DNA from: Candidatus Bathyarchaeota archaeon
GTDB lineage: Archaea > Thermoproteota > Bathyarchaeia > Bathyarchaeales > Bathycorpusculaceae
Assembly: GCA_030630585.1 (NCBI GenBank)
Contig: DAOVMU010000098.1
Span: 1 to 6,078, forward strand
Direction: 5' to 3'
Length of the DNA stretch: 6,078 bases
Shown: positions 1 through 5,396 of the stretch, piece by piece
Position numbering within the stretch: the stretch's first letter is position 1
How the letters are laid out: each line of letters opens with the position of its first letter
Translations under genes and position numbers: made by a program
Notes under the pieces: generated by a model
What the model saw: the letters and a program-made list of their open reading frames with translations, nothing else
Told to the model about the DNA's origin: nothing
The model's database searches: none

Positions 1-780
1 GTTATCCTGAGAGACGGAACTGACGCATTCTAGGGACTGTATCAACGAAACCAGATTTGCCGTGAGATTCGCAATCTCCAGTTCCAAAACAGTTGTGTTG
101 GCTCCCGAAACAATCTTCTTCAAATTCGCAGATGTGTCAAGTGCAACGATCTTCCCGTGGTCTATTATGCCTATGCGATCGCAGAGCATGTCAGCTTCAA
201 CCATCATATGTGTTGTCAAGATAATCGTCGTCTTGTTTTCTCTATTAATCTTCTTAACAAATTCCCTGACTTCGACGGACGATTGGGGATCCAGACCCAG
301 TGTGGGTTCATCCAGTAGCAGCACTTCCGGCATGTTAAGCATTGCCCTTATCACATTCATCCTCTGCCTCATACCCGATGAGAACGTGCCCACTTGGGAA
401 CTTTTCCAGTTACTCAGCTGAACTAGCTCCAGCAGTTCGTCGATTCTCTTGTTGAGAACCTCTTTTGGAATGTTGTAGAGTCTTCCAAAAAACCACAGGT
501 TCTCCTTAGCTGTTAACCGGTCGTACATTATTATCTTCTCGGAAACCAGGCCGATGAGCTTCCTCACCTCGTTGTCATCCTTCACAATGTCGTAGTCACC
601 GATTGTAGCCGTGCCCTCTGTGGGCCTTGTTAATGTAGCAAGCATTCTTATTGTGGTGGTTTTTCCGGCTCCATTGGGGCCAAGCAAGCCGAATATCTCG
701 CCTCTCTTTACGTTGAAAGACACATGATCCACAGCAGTTAATTCACTAAATTTCTTCGTGAGGTTTCTGGTTTCGATCAT
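1..780 (-). CDS. ABC-2 type transporter ATP-binding protein (CcmA/NatA/DrrA-like), C-terminus cut by window edge
   Basis: Translating the minus strand from the ATG at 780 gives 260 uninterrupted codons running off the left edge; the family is usually about 300-330 aa, so only the end is missing. Visible motifs: Walker A GPNGAGKTT (residues 34-42), a Q-loop region reading GLVSEK with Glu where many ABC proteins have Gln (common in this subfamily), signature FSSGMRQR (133-140), Walker B VLLLDEPTLGLD (153-164) and switch His191 in TTHMM. Such ATPases energise ABC-2 membrane proteins that export drugs, lipids or polysaccharides; the partner permease should follow to the left. It begins 51 nt after the permease stop on the same strand, so co-transcription is likely. 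An in-frame ATG at 807 would add nine residues. I prefer 780 because MIETRNLTKKF is the usual family start, though neither start has a strong Shine-Dalgarno. Confidence 0.93.
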   Translation of the reverse strand, partial: MIETRNLTKKFSELTAVDHVSFNVKRGEIFGLLGPNGAGKTTTIRMLATLTRPTEGTATIGDYDIVKDDNEVRKLIGLVSEKIIMYDRLTAKENLWFFGRLYNIPKEVLNKRIDELLELVQLSNWKSSQVGTFSSGMRQRMNVIRAMLNMPEVLLLDEPTLGLDPQSSVEVREFVKKINRENKTTIILTTHMMVEADMLCDRIGIIDHGKIVALDTSANLKKIVSGANTTVLELEIANLTANLVSLIQSLECVSSVSQDN

Positions 781-831
781 CACGTTGCTTACCAAGTTAA
801 ACACCATACCTGCATATATCCTGTCCAGCTT

Positions 832-2124
832 CTATTCGTATCTCAACGCCTCCACCGGTTTGAGTTTCGAAGCTCGCCAAGCTGGATAAAGTGCGAAGAC
901 TACACTGACTATTAACCCGAAAGCTAGAGCACCTAAGAATACTGTTGGAGTTAGAACGGGAGTTATGACCATTCCACCTGCAGTTGCAGCGTGATTTCCT
1001 CGTCCTACACCAGGGAGTCCTCCTCCACTGAAGACTACGGCAACTACATTTGCTAAAACCCAACCTGAAGCTACGCCAAATGCTGCACCTATCAAGCCGA
1101 CTATTACTGCTTCGCTTAAGAAAATTGAAAGCACAGTTCGACTTTTCATGCCCAACGCCTTCAATATACCTATCTCTCTAGTACGCTCCATCAAAGAAAC
1201 AATCATAATATTCATTATACCTACCCCAGCCACTAGAAGCGAGATCCCAGCAATTCCAGCCAAGAAAAACTCTATTGTGGCGAAAACACTTGAAATAGTG
1301 TTAAGCACTGCAGTTGAAGAAATCACTGAAACTTGGTCGCTGAAAGCCACTTCTATAGCCTCAGAAACACTCTCTATCGTTGTTTCATCATCATTTTCTA
1401 CCTTCACAATTATTGTGTTACATTCATTGGTTTCAAAGAACGTTTGGGCTTGTGAAATTGGAATGTAAACACTAGAATCTGAAGGCCCGAGGCCGAAGCC
1501 TCCAATCTCCTCAAGAACCGCCACGACATTACCCATATAGGTTTTGTTTTCCGGCTTGAGTGTGCTTGCGTTATATGTAGTCCAGATGATCTTAATGGTA
1601 TAGTCTACATCACAGAATAGTGTTCCATTTTTCCAAGGATCACTAATTCGTTTTCCAACTACAACTATCTCGTTTTCCGGATTTAAGGGTATTTTTCCAC
1701 TTTTAGCTATAAAGGTGCCGCTGTAAATGTCTGCATATTTGGCGAAATCCACACCTGCCACTGTGAGCCTGAACTCTCTTTCACCAGATTCAACGTAGCA
1801 TGACTTTTGAATCACCGCCACTGACATGTCAACATTTTCTATTTCATCGATTATTTGCGTATGATTAACTGACAGTTTGAAATCAGATCCAGTAGAGGCC
1901 ATTTCGCCAGGACCGAAGCCTCCTCCGGTAGAAACAATCAAGGTGTCGGTTGCGAATCCCGTTTGAAGCTGCTCGCTTATACTATTCTGTAAGCCTTGGC
2001 TAATTGAAAGCAAAGCAACGATGGCTGCTATGCCGATAACTACGCCTAGAATTGTTAAGCCTGCACGAAGTTTCCTCAATCTTATTGCACTGAAAGCATA
2101 GGAAAAAACGTCACTTGCTTTCAT
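832..2124 (-). CDS. MacB/FtsX-type ABC transporter permease
   Basis: This 430-aa protein has the MacB/LolE layout. One N-terminal membrane helix (about residues 21-43, after the basic IRLRKLRAG turn) is followed by a large extracytoplasmic MacB-PCD-like domain (about 45-280). A C-terminal FtsX domain has three helices (about 284-310, 330-363 and 393-414). Family hallmarks are ERTREIGILKALGM (313-326), the loop that contacts the ATPase, and the closing YPAWRASKLKPVEALRYE. Such permeases couple cytoplasmic ATP hydrolysis to movements of the external domain and act in extrusion or lipoprotein handling; the substrate cannot be read here. The start lies 1 nt after the ATPase stop and is preceded by a strong GAGGTGA, so the two genes are translationally linked. 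A Gly/His-rich insert (about 366-384) lies between the second and third helix of the FtsX domain. No frameshift is seen. Confidence 0.95.
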   Translation of the reverse strand: MKASDVFSYAFSAIRLRKLRAGLTILGVVIGIAAIVALLSISQGLQNSISEQLQTGFATDTLIVSTGGGFGPGEMASTGSDFKLSVNHTQIIDEIENVDMSVAVIQKSCYVESGEREFRLTVAGVDFAKYADIYSGTFIAKSGKIPLNPENEIVVVGKRISDPWKNGTLFCDVDYTIKIIWTTYNASTLKPENKTYMGNVVAVLEEIGGFGLGPSDSSVYIPISQAQTFFETNECNTIIVKVENDDETTIESVSEAIEVAFSDQVSVISSTAVLNTISSVFATIEFFLAGIAGISLLVAGVGIMNIMIVSLMERTREIGILKALGMKSRTVLSIFLSEAVIVGLIGAAFGVASGWVLANVVAVVFSGGGLPGVGRGNHAATAGGMVITPVLTPTVFLGALAFGLIVSVVFALYPAWRASKLKPVEALRYE

Positions 2125-2125
2125 G

Positions 2126-2812
2126 TTAACTCACCTCTTCCCTAATTATTAAGCCGTCAAGCATCTGCACTTTTCTCTTCGCTTGCGCTGCTATATGCTG
2201 ATCATGTGTGATCACAATTGTTGTCATGCCTTTCTCTTTGTTCAATCTAATTACCAGCGCCATTATCTCCTTCGAAGTTTTGGAATCTATGTTTCCCGTC
2301 GGTTCATCCATCAAGAGAAAATTTGGACTATTCGCCAAAGCTCTGGCAATTGCCACACGTTGACGTTCACCGCCGCTGAGTTCAGCAGGTTTATGGCCTA
2401 CTCTTTCCTTCAAACCTACGGTTTCGAGGAGTTCTTCAGCGCGTTTTCCTCTTTCCTTCTTGCCTAAGCCAGGTATAGCCATTGTCAATTCAACATTCCC
2501 TTTTGCAGTGAGTCGCGGAATAAGATTGAAGAATTGGAATACGAAACCTACTTTCCGCCTCAAATCGGCCAGTCCATTGTCGTCTAAGGTGGAAACGTCA
2601 ATGCCTTCTATGAACACTTTTCCTTCTGTTGGCTTGTCCAGTGCACCAATCATATTCAGTAACGTGGACTTACCGCTTCCAGAAGGTCCTAGAATAGCGA
2701 GAAAATCGCCCTTTTCGACTCTCAAATCCACGCCTCGCAAGGCTTCTACCCGAACTTTTCCAAGCATGTAAGTCTTTCGAAGATTAGTTGTTTGAATAAT
2801 AGGTGTTGTCAC
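2126..2812 (-). CDS. LolD/MacB-type ABC transporter ATP-binding protein
   Basis: A complete 228-aa ABC ATPase of the MacB/LolD/FtsE group. Visible are Walker A GPSGSGKST (42-50), Q-loop Gln93 in VFQFFNLIPRLTA, signature LSGGERQRVAIARAL (145-159), Walker B FLLMDEPTG (165-173), a D-loop reading GNID (173-176) and switch His203 in ITHD. The VFQFFNLIPRLTA stretch and the GNID variant are typical of this subfamily. It would dimerise in the cytoplasm and drive the FtsX-type permease directly downstream. The start is GTG at 2810-2812, 5 nt after the PadR stop. It is preferred over internal ATGs because MTTPIIQTTNLRKTY is the normal N-terminus. An AAGGGA in the end of padR is a modest ribosome site; the nearer GGAG abuts the GTG and is too close. 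Confidence 0.96.
   Translation of the reverse strand: MTTPIIQTTNLRKTYMLGKVRVEALRGVDLRVEKGDFLAILGPSGSGKSTLLNMIGALDKPTEGKVFIEGIDVSTLDDNGLADLRRKVGFVFQFFNLIPRLTAKGNVELTMAIPGLGKKERGKRAEELLETVGLKERVGHKPAELSGGERQRVAIARALANSPNFLLMDEPTGNIDSKTSKEIMALVIRLNKEKGMTTIVITHDQHIAAQAKRKVQMLDGLIIREEVS
2131..2137 (-). promoter_or_regulatory. Shine-Dalgarno for the FtsX-type permease
   Basis: The minus strand reads GAGGTGA, a full match to the archaeal 16S anti-SD core, 6 nt before the permease ATG. It lies inside the last codons of the ATPase gene, so the permease is probably translated by ribosomes ending the ATPase. Confidence 0.8.
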
Positions 2813-2817
2813 TCCGA

Positions 2818-3375
2818 TTATCCCTTCTTGATTCTTTCGATTATTCCCTCGAGTTTTTCAGCGCCCTCGTTTAGAATTTCTGCTACTTCTTTTCCAGCTC
2901 GCTCAGTGAGATTTTCCTGCAAAGCCGCCCGTAGGTCGAGGAGTGCCGTGACAAAACGTCTGGCAGGTTCTTTGATCTCACGCCACTTCTCGGAATTAGC
3001 ACTAAATCGAAATCCACCCACAAGCATAGGTGCCAAGAACTCGAATTTTTTCCGAAGTCTTTCTCCGAATCTTGCGTGTTCTTCAAAGAACCTTTCCCCT
3101 TTCTTCCTAAGCATATAACGTTTCATTCCGCCTTCTTCTTTCGGTAACTCCTTCGTGTAACCTTTGTCTTGGAGCCACGCTAGAAGCGGATAGATTGATC
3201 CGGGACTTGGTTTCCATCGTCCGCCAGTTTCCTTTTCAATTTCATCCACTATCTCTGTTCCAGACATCGGTTTTTCTTTTAGCAGTTTTAGAACAAAAAA
3301 TCTGAGAAGGCCTCTTGGTGCGCCTGCGGTGTGTCCCATCCAACGGTCAAATGGGTGTGGTGGGTGCTCGGACAT
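2818..3375 (-). CDS. PadR-family transcriptional regulator
   Basis: A 185-aa winged-helix protein. The DNA-binding domain spans about residues 20-100: a first helix RGLLRFFVLKLLKEKPMSG, then the PadR hallmark WKPSPGSIYPLLAWLQDKG (54-72), and a basic wing ending in MKRYMLRKKGERFF. The C-terminal half (about 100-185) is Lys/Glu-rich and helical, as expected for the dimerisation helices of long-form PadR proteins, and it is somewhat longer than in the short forms. PadR proteins typically repress drug-efflux or stress operons and release DNA when a ligand binds. As first gene of an ABC exporter operon it is most likely the autoregulated local repressor. The ATG at 3375 is supported by GGTGA at 3380-3384, 4 nt upstream, and by an operator-like array directly before it. 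The ligand is unknown. Confidence 0.93.
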   Translation of the reverse strand: MSEHPPHPFDRWMGHTAGAPRGLLRFFVLKLLKEKPMSGTEIVDEIEKETGGRWKPSPGSIYPLLAWLQDKGYTKELPKEEGGMKRYMLRKKGERFFEEHARFGERLRKKFEFLAPMLVGGFRFSANSEKWREIKEPARRFVTALLDLRAALQENLTERAGKEVAEILNEGAEKLEGIIERIKKG

Positions 3376-3417
3376 TATATCACCAGCGATATCGCTAAAG
3401 ATATCACATGCGATATA
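3376..3417. promoter_or_regulatory. Probable PadR operator: four hexamer elements at 12-bp spacing
   Basis: TATATC (3376-3381), GATATC (3388-3393), GATATC (3400-3405) and GATATA (3412-3417) lie exactly 12 bp apart. Read in pairs they form three overlapping 16-bp units of the form ATATC-N6-GATAT at 3377-3392, 3389-3404 and 3401-3416. The first and third are near-identical direct repeats (ATATCACCAGCGATAT and ATATCACATGCGATAT, 14 of 16). A perfect 12-bp palindrome AGCGATATCGCT lies at 3385-3396. The array runs from the TATA box to the padR start codon, so a protein bound there would block both preinitiation and start. That PadR is the binder is an inference from position; the family usually binds palindromic AT-rich sites in its own promoter. 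Confidence 0.72.
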
Positions 3418-3426
3418 TAAGTTTTA
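3413..3426 (-). promoter_or_regulatory. Archaeal TATA box and BRE of the padR-ABC operon
   Basis: The minus strand reads AAAACTTATATAT: a purine-rich BRE-like AAAAC followed by a TTATATAT box. With the usual 24-26 bp from box to start, transcription would begin near 3391, leaving a leader of about 15 nt that just contains the GGTGA ribosome site. The box overlaps the last operator hexamer. No divergent gene shares this promoter. Confidence 0.6.
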
Positions 3427-3497
3427 TGTTACATTTCTGATTGAAGAGGTACACAAGAGACAGCTCAAAATCCATGGGAAACACAAATAACCAACGC

Positions 3498-3502
3498 AAA
3501 AA
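3498..3502 (-). terminator. Possible T-tract terminator of the former tRNA gene
   Basis: On the minus strand the tRNA 3' fragment is followed about 29 nt later by TTTTT. Archaeal RNA polymerase stops at such tracts, so this could be the original terminator of the tRNA gene. It is short and otherwise unsupported. The rest of 3421-3530 shows no gene. Confidence 0.3.
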
Positions 3503-3530
3503 TTTTTTATGGTATGGGGTGCGTATGTAG

Positions 3531-3555
3531 CGGGCGCGGTGGGATTTGAACCCAA
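3531..3555 (-). other. tRNA 3'-end fragment, probable attachment site (att) of an integrated element
   Basis: The minus strand reads, in order, a T-stem 5' strand TTGGG (3555-3551), a canonical T-loop TTCAAAT (3550-3544), a T-stem 3' strand CCCAC (3543-3539), a 7-nt acceptor 3' strand CGCGCCC (3538-3532) and a discriminator G (3531). Four of five T-stem pairs form; the outermost is T opposite C, which suggests that homology to the original tRNA ends at 3554/3555. No anticodon arm, D arm or matching acceptor 5' strand (GGGCGCG expected) lies to the right. A bare 3' fragment of this kind is what tyrosine-recombinase integration into a tRNA gene leaves at the far end of the element. Its orientation predicts that the intact tRNA lies to the right, outside the window. 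The amino acid identity cannot be told. Confidence 0.68.
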
Positions 3556-3666
3556 CCAACCAAAAAGGGGGATGCAATAAAAAGGCAGGAAGCAGGCTGG
3601 AATCAGGACGATTGGAATGGCAAAACCTATTAGAAGATTGTCGAAATCATAGACTGGGATTAGAAG

Positions 3667-4035
3667 ATGGAAACTCAGAAAGTTAAGAAGAACAACAAAT
3701 CTATAGCTCTTGTCTCCGTTGGTATCGCTATCGGAGTTATAGTGGCTTTTGTCGTAAACTCTGTGTATGTCTCAATGCAACCTACTATCTATGACAAGTT
3801 GACAGAAGCGGGAATTACATACTTCCTATCTCATTGGGAACCCGACTTACTTGAAGATAGAACGTATGTTTCTCAACTCAGAGATTTTGATGAAGTGGTT
3901 CAACTAGCAGAAATGCTTAAGGTCATAGACCGAGAGCTTGTAGTCTCCTTAGACAAGACGTACAATATAATCTGGCGAACAGACCCAACCAACGAAGGTT
4001 GGATATCCATCTATTTCTATACAGAACCCGATTAG
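3667..4035 (+). CDS. Hypothetical single-pass membrane protein
   Basis: A 122-aa protein I do not recognise. A basic N-terminus METQKVKKNNK is followed by one strong hydrophobic helix (about residues 12-35, IALVSVGIAIGVIVAFVV) and then a polar domain of about 85 residues with no cysteines and no known motif. By the positive-inside rule the N-terminus is cytoplasmic and the domain faces outward. The domain is acidic and aromatic (HWEPDLLEDRTY, YNIIWRTDP, GWISIYFYTEPD), as in a small folded ectodomain. It is the first gene inside the putative element and reads away from the tRNA fragment. The start is set by the ATG before the basic stretch; there is only a weak GGGAT upstream. Codon structure and a sensible helix make it a likely real gene, possibly for host-surface interaction or exclusion, which is speculation. 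Confidence 0.72.
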   Translation: METQKVKKNNKSIALVSVGIAIGVIVAFVVNSVYVSMQPTIYDKLTEAGITYFLSHWEPDLLEDRTYVSQLRDFDEVVQLAEMLKVIDRELVVSLDKTYNIIWRTDPTNEGWISIYFYTEPD

Positions 4036-4121
4036 TTCCCTATCTTTTAAGTGACCTTTCTCAAGACCTTTCTAGCATACCTATTAGCTTGTCTTTCTTC
4101 TCTTCTTTCACTCATATCCCA

Positions 4122-4206
4122 GTGAACGTTAATTATGTTCGTGAATGTTGCTTCTCTTTACACACATACACACACGACTCACAACACACAAAGAACCGTG
4201 AATGTT
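4122..4206 (+). repeat. Three GTGAAyGTT direct repeats (iteron-like)
   Basis: GTGAACGTT at 4122-4130 and GTGAATGTT at 4141-4149 and 4198-4206. The last two extend to a 10-bp match with a leading C. Spacings are 19 and 57 bp, which are multiples of 19, but no degenerate copies occupy the intermediate positions. They sit at the edge of the simple-sequence region. Short repeats next to AT-rich DNA recall replication iterons, but three 9-mers are weak evidence. Confidence 0.35.
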
Positions 4207-4325
4207 ATGTGTTTTCTCTTTCAACAAACAAAAAACCAACAACCAACAAACGAATAATAAAAGAAAACTATCTCTTCTCTCTATCTCTCTCTACAACTCT
4301 CTCTCACTCTCTCTATCAATCTGTC

Positions 4326-4432
4326 TCTCTCTTTTTCTTTACACACATATTATTCAATTATATATATGCAGACTAAAACGAAATTAGCTTAGTTTTCTTT
4401 CGTGTGTATATGTGTGTGTAGAGAGAGAAAGA
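4326..4432. repeat. Long imperfect inverted repeat (25-bp arms, 57-nt loop)
   Basis: Arm 4341-4350 (ACACACATAT) is the exact reverse complement of 4408-4417. Continuing outward, 4326-4340 (CT-rich) faces 4418-4432 (GA-rich). By hand alignment the 25 positions give 20 Watson-Crick pairs, 3 G-U pairs and 2 mismatches, enclosing a 57-nt AT-rich loop (4351-4407). As RNA from either strand this would be a strong hairpin; as DNA it could extrude as a cruciform. Part of the match follows from the complementary CT/GA and CA/GT simple repeats, but having both pairs in mirrored order is not expected from one repeat type alone. Confidence 0.55.
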
Positions 4433-4529
4433 AGCAATACATTTTAATTTGAACTATGGTGTAAGGCATACACACATTTACAGAAAACCAAAAAACAATA
4501 TCCTTGATGTATTTTCGGTTTCTTTATGG

Positions 4530-4560
4530 CTTAAAATTAGTGTGCGGTGTACACTTATTA
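4530..4560 (+). promoter_or_regulatory. Weak candidate promoter of the NYN gene
   Basis: CTTAAAAT (4530-4537) or, nearer, CTTATTA (4554-4560) could act as TATA box. The nearer one would start transcription close to the ATG, giving a leaderless mRNA, which agrees with the absence of any Shine-Dalgarno before 4585. A palindrome GTGTACAC (4547-4554) lies between them and could be a regulator site. Confidence 0.3.
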
Positions 4561-4584
4561 GTCTAATTTGAAATATGTGTTTTT

Positions 4585-5181
4585 ATGCCACGAACTATGA
4601 GTCCTAAACCGCCTAAACCGCCTAAACCGTTTGAGCGAGTAATGGTGTTTATTGATGGCGGATACTTGCGAGAGTTATGCAAGAAGTTCTATAAACATGA
4701 CAACATAGATTTTGGAGAATTCTATCATGGACTAATTGGAAACTTCAACGACTACGAACTTAATCCATTTCAAGCAGACTTGATTAGGATATATTTTTAT
4801 GATGCGATTGTTGAAGAGGGACACCCAGATTATAAACCTCAAAGAGAATATTTTGACGATATAGAACGTGAAATTTCATATACTGTAAGACTGGGAACAC
4901 TTGTAGAATCTTCTAATAAAGGATTCAAACAGAAAGGAGTTGATATTCTGATGGCGATAGATGCCCTTACTAAAGCTTATCAAGACCACTACGATACGGG
5001 AATTTTCTTTGTTGGAGACCGAGACTTTGTTCCACTAATAGAAGCGGTGAAAGATGCTGGCAAGAAGACTCTTTGTTTTCATCATGAACCCACTGCTTCA
5101 ATTGATTTGACAAGATGTTTCGACTATCGTATCAATTTCACTGAGGAAAACATGAAGGAATGGCTGATAGAAGAACCATAG
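4585..5181 (+). CDS. NYN/PIN-fold (LabA/DUF88-like) putative nuclease
   Basis: A 198-aa protein whose core matches the NYN branch of the PIN nuclease fold. The first strand is VMVFIDGGYL with Asp24 (residues 19-28), a central helix KGVDILMAIDAL carries Asp120 and Asp126 (117-128), and a third strand GIFFVGDRDFVPLIEAV carries Asp145 and Asp147 (139-155). These acidic residues are placed as in the metal-binding site of the fold. Known family members are mostly RNases or RNA-binding proteins. Length is normal for a stand-alone NYN protein. The N-terminus before the fold is a Pro/Lys tail made by three exact CCTAAACCG repeats (4603-4629) encoding PKP units. The first ATG is chosen, but Met5 (4597) is also possible and neither has a Shine-Dalgarno, so the transcript may be leaderless. 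It is convergent with the HNH/GIY-YIG-like unit. The target is unknown. Confidence 0.85.
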   Translation: MPRTMSPKPPKPPKPFERVMVFIDGGYLRELCKKFYKHDNIDFGEFYHGLIGNFNDYELNPFQADLIRIYFYDAIVEEGHPDYKPQREYFDDIEREISYTVRLGTLVESSNKGFKQKGVDILMAIDALTKAYQDHYDTGIFFVGDRDFVPLIEAVKDAGKKTLCFHHEPTASIDLTRCFDYRINFTEENMKEWLIEEP

Positions 5182-5238
5182 TTCATGTATCGTACATAAA
5201 CAAACATTAATTATCCAGTCACCATATCACAGTAAACC

Positions 5239-5243
5239 AAAAA
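5239..5243 (-). terminator. T5 tract after the HNH/GIY-YIG-like unit
   Basis: The minus strand reads GATTTTTGG just past the stop of the RHH-like remnant. It is a plausible archaeal T-tract terminator for minus-strand transcripts from the right; there is no hairpin. Confidence 0.35.
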
Positions 5244-5248
5244 TCGCC

Positions 5249-5380
5249 TTATGTCTTTTTTGTTTGTTGTTTTAATTGTTCCAATGCATACTCTAGAGCG
5301 TGTGATAGACCAGCAAAACGCTTTTTTCGTATTTGCGTGTTTATCCATTTAATAAGCTCAGAAACAGCCTTTTGGAGTCT
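5249..5380 (-). pseudogene. Ribbon-helix-helix-like coding remnant lacking a start
   Basis: The minus strand between an in-frame TAG (5381-5383) and a TAA (5249-5251) encodes 43 residues that look like real protein: RLQKAVSELIKWI, NTQIRKKRFAGLS, HALEYALEQLKQQ, then TKKT. The two-helix pattern, with a short basic turn and a Ser before the second helix (FAGLSHALEYALEQL), resembles the C-terminal part of CopG/Arc ribbon-helix-helix DNA-binding proteins. The N-terminal strand is missing and there is no ATG, GTG or TTG in frame, so it is either a 5'-truncated remnant or a frameshifted gene. Its 5' end has a tandem AGAGACT duplication (5374-5387), a possible site of damage. It lies 16 nt after the stop of the GIY-YIG-like gene, in a different frame. 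An intact copy would be a typical regulator for a small mobile element. Confidence 0.42.
5256..5261 (+). terminator. T6 tract after the NYN gene
   Basis: TTTTTT about 75 nt downstream of the NYN stop, followed by a further T-rich stretch (TTTGTTGTTTT). It would end + strand transcription between the convergent genes. Confidence 0.4.
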
Positions 5381-5396
5381 CTAGTCTCTATAAGTT

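Larger units (their letters stand above)
4036..4584. other. 549-bp gene-free region rich in simple-sequence tracts
   Basis: No convincing gene lies here. Successive tracts on the + strand are CA-rich (about 4160-4190), CAA-rich (about 4222-4250), nearly pure pyrimidine CT repeats (about 4269-4340), CA (4341-4347), then GT (4402-4419) and GA (4421-4432). Open frames crossing the region only translate the repeats. A minus-strand ATG at 4115 opens 23 codons (MSERREERQANRY...) and is too short to call. Candidate iterons and a long inverted repeat are listed separately. Possible roles are a replication origin, a structured RNA or a DNA-packaging signal; nothing in the sequence chooses among them. 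Confidence 0.65.

Noticed and set aside
62..421. + strand open frame of 119 codons
   Set aside because: It is antisense to the ABC-2 ATPase, whose Walker B, signature and switch motifs are intact on the minus strand.
3531..3600. Complete tRNA gene
   Set aside because: Only the T-arm and acceptor 3' strand are present; no anticodon arm, D arm or complementary acceptor strand follows on the minus strand.
3617..3668. Short + strand ORF MAKPIRRLSKS and a 10-bp direct repeat ATTAGAAGAT (3629-3638, 3659-3668) before the membrane protein gene
   Set aside because: Eleven codons without a ribosome site, and a single pair of 10-mers, are within what chance gives in AT-rich DNA.
4045..4115. Minus-strand 23-codon frame from an ATG at 4115 (MSERREERQANRY...)
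   Set aside because: Too short; its basic/acidic composition follows from purine-rich DNA opposite the CT-rich strand, and there is no clear ribosome site.
3999..4376. Open + strand frame of 125 codons overlapping the end of the membrane protein gene
   Set aside because: It starts inside a real gene in another frame and most of it is the translation of CA and CT repeats (Ser/Leu/His/Thr-rich), with no ribosome site.
4140..4450. CRISPR array
   Set aside because: The repeats are simple-sequence tracts, not regularly spaced identical units with unique spacers.
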